A DNA stretch of 64,000 nucleotides from contig NZ_CP054916.1 of assembly GCF_013364155.1 (NCBI RefSeq), positions 4,771,001-4,835,000 of the forward strand, in the 5' to 3' direction. The notes beneath the pieces are model-generated. The model was not told the origin of the DNA. It worked only from the letters and a program-made list of their open reading frames with translations, and searched no databases. The DNA comes from Streptomyces sp. NA02950 (GTDB lineage Bacteria > Actinomycetota > Actinomycetes > Streptomycetales > Streptomycetaceae). The number at the start of each line of letters is the position of its first letter. The stretch's first letter is position 1. Shown piece after piece: positions 59,649-64,000 of this stretch. The translations under genes and the position numbers were made by a program.

Positions 59649-60527
59649 TCAGGCGGGGTGCGGTACGACCGCCACCGGACAGCGGGCGTGGTGCAGTACG
59701 GCGTGGGCGACCGGCCCCAGCCGCCGTTCCGCCACCCGGGGGCTCGTACGACGCCCGAGGACGAGCAGCCGCGCCCGCCCCGACGTCCTCACCAGCGCCT
59801 GGGCCGGACTGAGCAGCACCACATCGGGCAGCACCGATACCTGTGGATAGCGGTTCCGCCAGCCGCGCAGGGCGTCCGAGACCACCTGGCTCTCCTGGTC
59901 CTCCCACATCCCGCGGTCCTCCTCCAGCACGCTCAGCATCCAGGCGGACGGCGACGCCGGGGGCAGCGCCCACGCGTGCACCACCCGCAGCAGGGCGTCC
60001 CGCTCCAGGGCAGCGCGGAAGGCGAAGTCGGCCGTGGCCTCCGCCGGGGCGTGGGCGTTGAAACCGAGCTGCACCTCGCGGTTGCCGCTACGGGCCGGAT
60101 CCGCCTGACGGGAATCGCCGGGCACGGTCACCACCGGGCAGTCGGCGGCCGCCGCCGCCCGCAGCGCGACCGAACCCACCGCCAGCCCGTCGAAACCGCC
60201 CCAGCCCCGCGCCCCCACGACCAGCAGTCCGGCATCCGCGGCGGCCGCGAGCAGCGCCTCGTCCGGTTCGGCGTCGGTGTGCCGGCCGGACACCTCGAGA
60301 TCCGGGTGGCGGGCCGCGAACCCGGCCACGGCCTGCTCCAGCATCTGCCCGCCCGCATGCTGCCAGGCGTCCACACCGGGGACCGGGGAGACCCGGCGCG
60401 GCAGCGGCGGACAGGCGTGCACCAGCAGTAGCGCGACCCCGCGGTGCACCGCTTCCCGGGCGGCCCACTCCGCCGCCGCGAGGCTGCGCCGCGATCCGTC
60501 GACCCCCGCTACGACAGGGCCGCTCAT
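59649..60527 (-). CDS. Universal stress protein, two UspA domains
   Basis: The product has 292 residues with two tandem Usp domains. The first has VVAGVDGSRRSLAAAEWAAR and ends LLVVGARGWGGFDGLAVGSV. The second has VQLGFNAHAPAEATADFAFR and ends LLVLGRRTSPRVAERRLGPV. The G-2x-G-9x-G-S/T nucleotide-binding pattern is clear in the first domain and weaker in the second. Tandem Usps are common in actinobacteria under dormancy and hypoxia control. It converges on the pfk gene. Confidence 0.9.
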   Translation of the reverse strand: MSGPVVAGVDGSRRSLAAAEWAAREAVHRGVALLLVHACPPLPRRVSPVPGVDAWQHAGGQMLEQAVAGFAARHPDLEVSGRHTDAEPDEALLAAAADAGLLVVGARGWGGFDGLAVGSVALRAAAAADCPVVTVPGDSRQADPARSGNREVQLGFNAHAPAEATADFAFRAALERDALLRVVHAWALPPASPSAWMLSVLEEDRGMWEDQESQVVSDALRGWRNRYPQVSVLPDVVLLSPAQALVRTSGRARLLVLGRRTSPRVAERRLGPVAHAVLHHARCPVAVVPHPA

Positions 60528-60980
60528 CGGGTCCTCCGTAAGTTGTTAGGCGGCCGTGCTGCGTCCGCTCGGCCGCCGGAGGGTGTTCCGTCCGTTCAGT
60601 CTAGGTACGGGCGCCGCTCGCGGCCGGGCGACCGGGGCCACCGGGTTCGACGCGCGCGAGCGGCCCATCCGTGGTGAACTGAAGGAACCGGGGGAAGCGA
60701 ACGACCCGCCGGACCCGTCCCCTCATCCATCCCCGCCGGTCACCAGGACCGGCGTACCAGACCGCGAGGGGCGGCGACCGCCCTCGGACCGAGCGATCGG
60801 TCCGGGGGCGGTTCTGCGTTTCCGGCGCGCTCCGGCACCCGGCCGGTCGGGTCGGCACGGCGGTCGGCGGGGCCGGGCGGCCAACTCCCCCGAAGGTGGG
60901 GTGGGATGTCAAGGATTCGGGGGACGCGGGGGCGTGTCGCGCGGGCGCAGCATGGGGCCGAGGAACGGAAGGAGTGGGAA
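60528..60980. other. Divergent intergenic region
   Basis: Promoter region for the Usp and DUF6777 genes. A CGGACCGA/TCGGTCCG hairpin (60785-60804) is the only clear structure. No gene seen. Confidence 0.4.
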
Positions 60981-62225
60981 ATGCGCTCGAGCACCTGGCA
61001 TCTCACCTCGCGTCGCTCAGCTCTCGTCGTCGGACTTGTCGCCGTGGTGGCCGCCATAGTGGTCGTCGGAATGGTCTCCCCCTCCGGAAAGGCGTCCGGG
61101 CAGGCGGTGGCGGCCGAATTCCGCAGGGAACCGGTCGGAAAGACCTCCGTTCCGGCGTTCACCCGGTCCTTCGGTCAGGACCGGAACGATCTGGAGTCGC
61201 CTTCCAACGGCGGCCGGGCCTTCCTGGGCAACACCCCGGGTCTGTACGCCGGGTCGTCCGACCGGCAGCCCTGTGACCGCGGGGACCTGATCCGCGGCCT
61301 CCAGGCCGACCCGAAGAAGGCGGCCACTTGGAGCCGTATCCAGCACATCGGCTCGGCGAACGCCATCCCTGACTACGTCGACCGGCTGACCGGCGCCGTC
61401 CTGCGGTCCGACACCTATGCGAAGGTCTACGGCTCCCGCCCCGGGACGAAGCCCTCGTCCGCCGTCCTCCAGGCGGGTACGGCGGTCCTCGTCAACCAGC
61501 GCGGGGTGCCCGTGGTGAAGTGCAACTGCGGCAGCCCGGTGCGGATGGCGGCGCCGCCGCGGGACACCCGGCCGACGTTCACCGGACCCGAGTGGACCGG
61601 CTTCTCCAAGAGCACGGTCACCGAGATCCAGTCGGCCCCGAAGGCCGCCAAGCGTGTCGTGATGCTGGGGGTGGCCGGCAAGTCCGAGCTCTTCAAGCGT
61701 CCGCTCGGTGACGGCGGTACGGGCGGGGACTCGTCCGAGGATACGGTCCTGGCGAAGGCCGACTACCCGCCGTACCTGGCGATGCCGGGCGAGCAGGGCG
61801 CACCGGACCTGCCGGAGGCGCCGAAGCCGGGGGAGACACCGGCCGACACCATCACTCCGCTGGAGACCAAGCGCCCGTCCGGTTCGCCGTCCGGCGGGAT
61901 GCCGGAGGCGCAGACCTCGGACCAGCCGACGGACCCGGGCCAGCAGCCGACCGACCCGGGCCAGCAGCCCCAGCAGCAGCCCTCGGACCCGAACCAGACC
62001 CAGCCGCCCTCGCAGCCGCAGCCGGATCCGAACCAGACCCAGCCGCAGCCGCCGCCCCCACCGAACCAGCCGCCGCCGAACCAACCGCCTCCCAACCAGC
62101 CCCCGCCGAACCAGCCTCCTCCCAACCAGCCGCCTCCGCAGCAGCCGCCGGACCAGAACCAGCAGCCGCAGCCGGATCCGAACCAGACCCAGCCCCCGCA
62201 GCAGCCCCCGCCTTCCGGCCCGTGA
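60981..62225 (+). CDS. Secreted or anchored DUF6777 protein with Pro/Gln-rich tail
   Basis: The product has 414 residues. An N-terminal membrane segment (SALVVGLVAVVAAIVVVGMV) is followed by a domain of about 220 residues with a Cys pair (CDRGDL) and CNCGSPVR, TFTGPEWTGFSKSTVTEIQS, matching Streptomyces DUF6777 proteins. The last 130 residues are low-complexity: NQPPP pentapeptide repeats, TDPGQQP and PDPNQTQPQ blocks. Such a tail can cross or bind the cell wall. AAGGAG lies eight bases before the ATG. Function unknown. Confidence 0.8.
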   Translation: MRSSTWHLTSRRSALVVGLVAVVAAIVVVGMVSPSGKASGQAVAAEFRREPVGKTSVPAFTRSFGQDRNDLESPSNGGRAFLGNTPGLYAGSSDRQPCDRGDLIRGLQADPKKAATWSRIQHIGSANAIPDYVDRLTGAVLRSDTYAKVYGSRPGTKPSSAVLQAGTAVLVNQRGVPVVKCNCGSPVRMAAPPRDTRPTFTGPEWTGFSKSTVTEIQSAPKAAKRVVMLGVAGKSELFKRPLGDGGTGGDSSEDTVLAKADYPPYLAMPGEQGAPDLPEAPKPGETPADTITPLETKRPSGSPSGGMPEAQTSDQPTDPGQQPTDPGQQPQQQPSDPNQTQPPSQPQPDPNQTQPQPPPPPNQPPPNQPPPNQPPPNQPPPNQPPPQQPPDQNQQPQPDPNQTQPPQQPPPSGP

Positions 62226-62348
62226 GGCCCCGACCGCAGAGGCAACGTCCCTGAGCGAGGAGCACTCCCCCGACCGGCGTCCGTTCGGTGCGATCCGCGG
62301 ACGCCGGCCGCGTGCCCCGGCCGCTCCCCGGCCGCCCCGGGCGGCAGC

Positions 62349-62873
62349 ATGGTGCCCATGGTGCTGCCCGGATTCCTGACCAGGACGATCAAACTGCTGC
62401 TCGGCCGCGAGGACCGGCCGCTGCACACCCAGGCCGCCGCCGTGGCCACGCTCGTCCTGGGCGCGGTCATGCTGCTGGGCTCCTACGCCGTGGTGGCGGC
62501 CGAGCGCGACGCCTCCTCGGCGAACCTCACCAGCTATCCCAAGGCCCTGTGGTGGTCGGCCGAGACGGCGACCACCGTCGGCTACGGCGACTTCTACCCG
62601 GTCACCCTCTGGGGACGGCTGATCGCCTGCGTGGTGATGTTCGTGGGCATCACCACCTACGGCATGATCACCGCGGCCATCGCCGCCTGGTTCGTGGGCC
62701 GCGAGCAGACGCGCCGGCACCGGCTGGCCGAGGCCGTCCACGACCGCGCCCTCGGCGGCGAGCGCCGGCTGTCCGCCGACGCCGAGGCCCTGTACGAGCG
62801 CTTCGACCGGCTCGAGGGCCTGATCGCCACGGGCGGCTCCCGCCGCACCGACGGCGACGACCCCGCGCCCTGA
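62349..62873 (+). CDS. Two-TM potassium channel
   Basis: The product has 174 residues. Two transmembrane helices (about 28-50 and 90-115) surround the pore with selectivity filter TVGYGD, the KcsA-type signature. A cytoplasmic charged helix (RRHRLAEAVHDRALGGERRL) follows and may form a coiled-coil tetramerisation domain. No RCK domain is present. It should conduct K+ as a tetramer. Confidence 0.92.
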   Translation: MVPMVLPGFLTRTIKLLLGREDRPLHTQAAAVATLVLGAVMLLGSYAVVAAERDASSANLTSYPKALWWSAETATTVGYGDFYPVTLWGRLIACVVMFVGITTYGMITAAIAAWFVGREQTRRHRLAEAVHDRALGGERRLSADAEALYERFDRLEGLIATGGSRRTDGDDPAP

Positions 62874-62922
62874 TCCAACTACCGGCCCCACGCGGCCCGT
62901 TGCCCGCTCCGCCCGCACACGA

Positions 62923-62956
62923 CGAAGGGCCCGGCTCCTGAGAGCCGGGCCCTTCG
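62923..62956. terminator. Hairpin terminator of the tRNA-Ser fragment
   Basis: CGAAGGGCCCGGCTC and its complement form a 15-bp stem with a CTGA loop, immediately downstream (minus strand) of the tRNA-Ser 3' half and also after the channel gene. Confidence 0.8.
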
Positions 62957-62965
62957 TTCTTCGAG

Positions 62966-63020
62966 CGGTAGCGGTGGGATTTGAACCCACGGAGGAGTTG
63001 CCCCCTCACACGCTTTCGAG
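62966..63020 (-). other. 3' half of tRNA-Ser(CGA), probable attachment site
   Basis: Read on the minus strand, the sequence from CTCGAAAGCG (anticodon CGA) through the variable arm, T-arm (GTGGGTTCAAATCCCAC) and acceptor CGCTACC with discriminator G is a normal tRNA-Ser 3' half. Upstream of the anticodon, the expected CACGC stem strand and D-arm are absent. A half tRNA followed by its terminator is what remains at one border of an element that integrated with its core in the anticodon loop. Confidence 0.8.
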
Positions 63021-63055
63021 TTCCACACCCGTGGTCGGCGACCCTGAGCGGCGCC

Positions 63056-63149
63056 GTTCACCTCCGTTCACCACAGTTCACGGGCTGCTTCTGACCTGGG
63101 CTGGAGCGTCTGGCCGTACGGCCGTGAACGCGGGTGAACGGAGGCGAAC
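63056..63149. repeat. 30-bp inverted repeat of hexamers at 10-bp spacing
   Basis: GTTCAC occurs at 63056, 63066 and 63076. On the other side GTGAAC, GTGAAC and GCGAAC occur at 63124, 63134 and 63144. The two 30-bp arms match as inverted repeats with few differences and are about 38 bp apart. One-turn periodicity means all sites face the same side of the helix, as for cooperative binding of a recombinase, excisionase or repressor. Confidence 0.8.
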
Positions 63150-63201
63150 GAGACGGAAACTGAGACGGACGTGGGGTCCTGGGGCTGCAACATCGGGGGG
63201 G

Positions 63202-63239
63202 ACAGCCGGGACAGGTCCGTTTGCCGCTGTCCCGGCTGT
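63202..63239 (-). terminator. Hairpin after the Nudix gene
   Basis: ACAGCCGGGACAG and CTGTCCCGGCTGT form a perfect 13-bp stem with a 12-nt loop, about 75 bp past the Nudix stop on the minus strand. Confidence 0.6.
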
Positions 63240-63314
63240 TTGAGCAGGTCAGGGAGACACCGAGACAGAGAGACAGGGAAGACACTCCAATGTTCCAGCC
63301 TCTCCGTACCGCTT

Positions 63315-63785
63315 CTACGGGAGCTCTCCGTGCTCCAGGTACCCGATGTTGGCGTTGTCCCGAGCTCGCGCTGCTGCGCGGATGCGCCGGGCGAGGCGCG
63401 GGATGGTCAGGCTGTCGACATCCTCGACGTGGTGGAAGCCGTAAGCGCGCAGCTCTGCGACCTGGAGGCGGATCTGTGCCCGCAGCTCGCTCGAAAGAAC
63501 GCCACCGTCGAAGATGTAAAGGATCTTGTCGCCCTCGGCAGGGTTCGGCGCCCAGTCCACGACGAGTAGGCGACCGATGGCAGGCGTGATGCCTAGCTCT
63601 TCCTGGACCTCGCGCACACATGCCTGCCGCGGGGACTCGCCAGTTTCGACGTAGCCCCCGGGAATCTCCTGGTAGTCCTTGTACGTCGGCTCCACCAGGA
63701 GCACCTGTCCTTGCTCGTCAAAGAACAGCGCGCCCGCTGCAACGCGCGGGCGCGCCATCTTCGCTTCGTGCTCGTTCTCAGTCAC
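63315..63785 (-). CDS. Nudix hydrolase
   Basis: The product has 156 residues from the GTG ending at 63785. A TTAGGCT element about ten bases upstream suggests a leaderless mRNA; an internal ATG at 63758 is an alternative. The Nudix box GGYVETGESPRQACVREVQE followed by ELGI is complete. The preceding strand is VAAGALFFDEQGQVLLVEP. It follows the regulator gene on the same strand by about 20 bp. Substrate unknown. Confidence 0.85.
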   Translation of the reverse strand: MTENEHEAKMARPRVAAGALFFDEQGQVLLVEPTYKDYQEIPGGYVETGESPRQACVREVQEELGITPAIGRLLVVDWAPNPAEGDKILYIFDGGVLSSELRAQIRLQVAELRAYGFHHVEDVDSLTIPRLARRIRAAARARDNANIGYLEHGELP

Positions 63786-63804
63786 GCGTACGAGCCTAAC
63801 CAGC

Positions 63805-64000
63805 TCAGACGACCCGAAGCCTCTCGGCCAGGTCGGCGACCGACCGGGAAGGTCGTCCACGGGTACCGCGGACCCAGCCGAGCACGAGTTCACGGCTCAT
63901 GTAGTGGTGCCGTACCTGCTCAGGGGCAATCTGCTCGGCTTCGAGCACCATGGAGAGCGCGTCATCAGTCCGATTCCAGGCGCTCAGAGCCCGGGCCACC
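63805..64000 (-). CDS. C-terminal end of a helical-repeat regulator (partial)
   Basis: Only the last 64 or so residues are inside the window (WNRTDDALSMVLEAEQIAPE, then EQVRHHYMSRELVLGWVRGT). The pattern, with alternating helices and a final small domain SVADLAERLRVV, matches the ends of Streptomyces XRE regulators with TPR-like C-terminal regions. The gene continues past the right edge. With the Nudix gene it repeats the regulator-Nudix pairing seen in the AICE cargo. Confidence 0.6.
   Translation of the reverse strand, partial: VARALSAWNRTDDALSMVLEAEQIAPEQVRHHYMSRELVLGWVRGTRGRPSRSVADLAERLRVV

Noticed and set aside
61017..62990. A 657-codon frame antisense to the DUF6777 gene
   Set aside because: The Pro-rich tail on the plus strand produces a false Gly/Arg/Leu-rich frame; no start signal or domain.

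Overview
The window is high-GC actinobacterial chromosome, almost certainly Streptomyces. The evidence is a GC-rich third codon position throughout, GTG and leaderless starts, an SSI-type secreted protease inhibitor, SigE- and SigB/F-type sigma factors, and a RepSA/TraB integrative element in a tRNA gene. No species-level marker is visible.

Layout. 1-8.2 kb: small secreted and membrane proteins, an HTH regulator, a primase-polymerase-like protein, a three-gene set resembling the steroid side-chain hydratase/aldolase genes (chsH2-chsH1-ltp2 order) behind a promoter overlapped by a perfect inverted repeat, and a secreted DUF1906 protein. 8.4-15.8 kb: an ECF sigma factor, an acyl-CoA ligase, a 1434-residue PAS protein with a degenerate kinase core and two receiver-like domains, and an SSI-like inhibitor.

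16.0-29.0 kb: tRNA-Ser(GCT), then tRNA-Arg(ACG), which is the insertion site of a 12.5-kb actinomycete integrative and conjugative element (AICE) bounded by a 48-bp direct repeat. Its core is int-xis-rep-spdB-traB plus two small genes, most overlapping by GTGA or ATGA, with a divergent GntR repressor. Its cargo (24.6-28.6 kb) is a tightly coupled operon: a DUF6415-like gene, a 33-residue membrane peptide, a 42-residue Asp/Gly/Lys-rich peptide, and a protein-L-isoaspartate-methyltransferase homologue with a C-terminal extension. A regulator with a TPR-like region is divergent from it, followed by a Nudix gene. This looks like a lone-methyltransferase (imiditide-like) RiPP locus carried by a mobile element and is the most interesting system in the window.

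29.0-34.2 kb: two inverted copies of one IS701-family element, separated by 4 bp, with an IS630-family element inserted in that spacer. Beyond them lie remnants of a second element integrated at the same tRNA: an integrase 3' end, a 380-bp structured non-coding block also present in the intact AICE, and a frameshifted Nudix gene.

34.3-62.9 kb: mostly ordinary chromosome. It holds methyltransferase, hydrolase and hypothetical genes, two paralogous lipoproteins flanking initiator tRNA, an amidohydrolase and an F420-type oxidoreductase. A two-component system is followed by two glycosyltransferases. An MFS/TetR pair and a MarR/MFS/YceI set follow, the latter carrying carboxypeptidase-regulatory-like repeats. 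Two SigB/F-family sigma factors, a phosphofructokinase with the pyrophosphate-type residue pair, a universal stress protein, a DUF6777 protein and a K+ channel complete it.

62.9-64.0 kb: the 3' half of a tRNA-Ser(CGA), a 30-bp inverted repeat built from hexamers at 10-bp spacing, a Nudix gene and the end of another regulator. This is probably the border of another integrated element that continues past the window.
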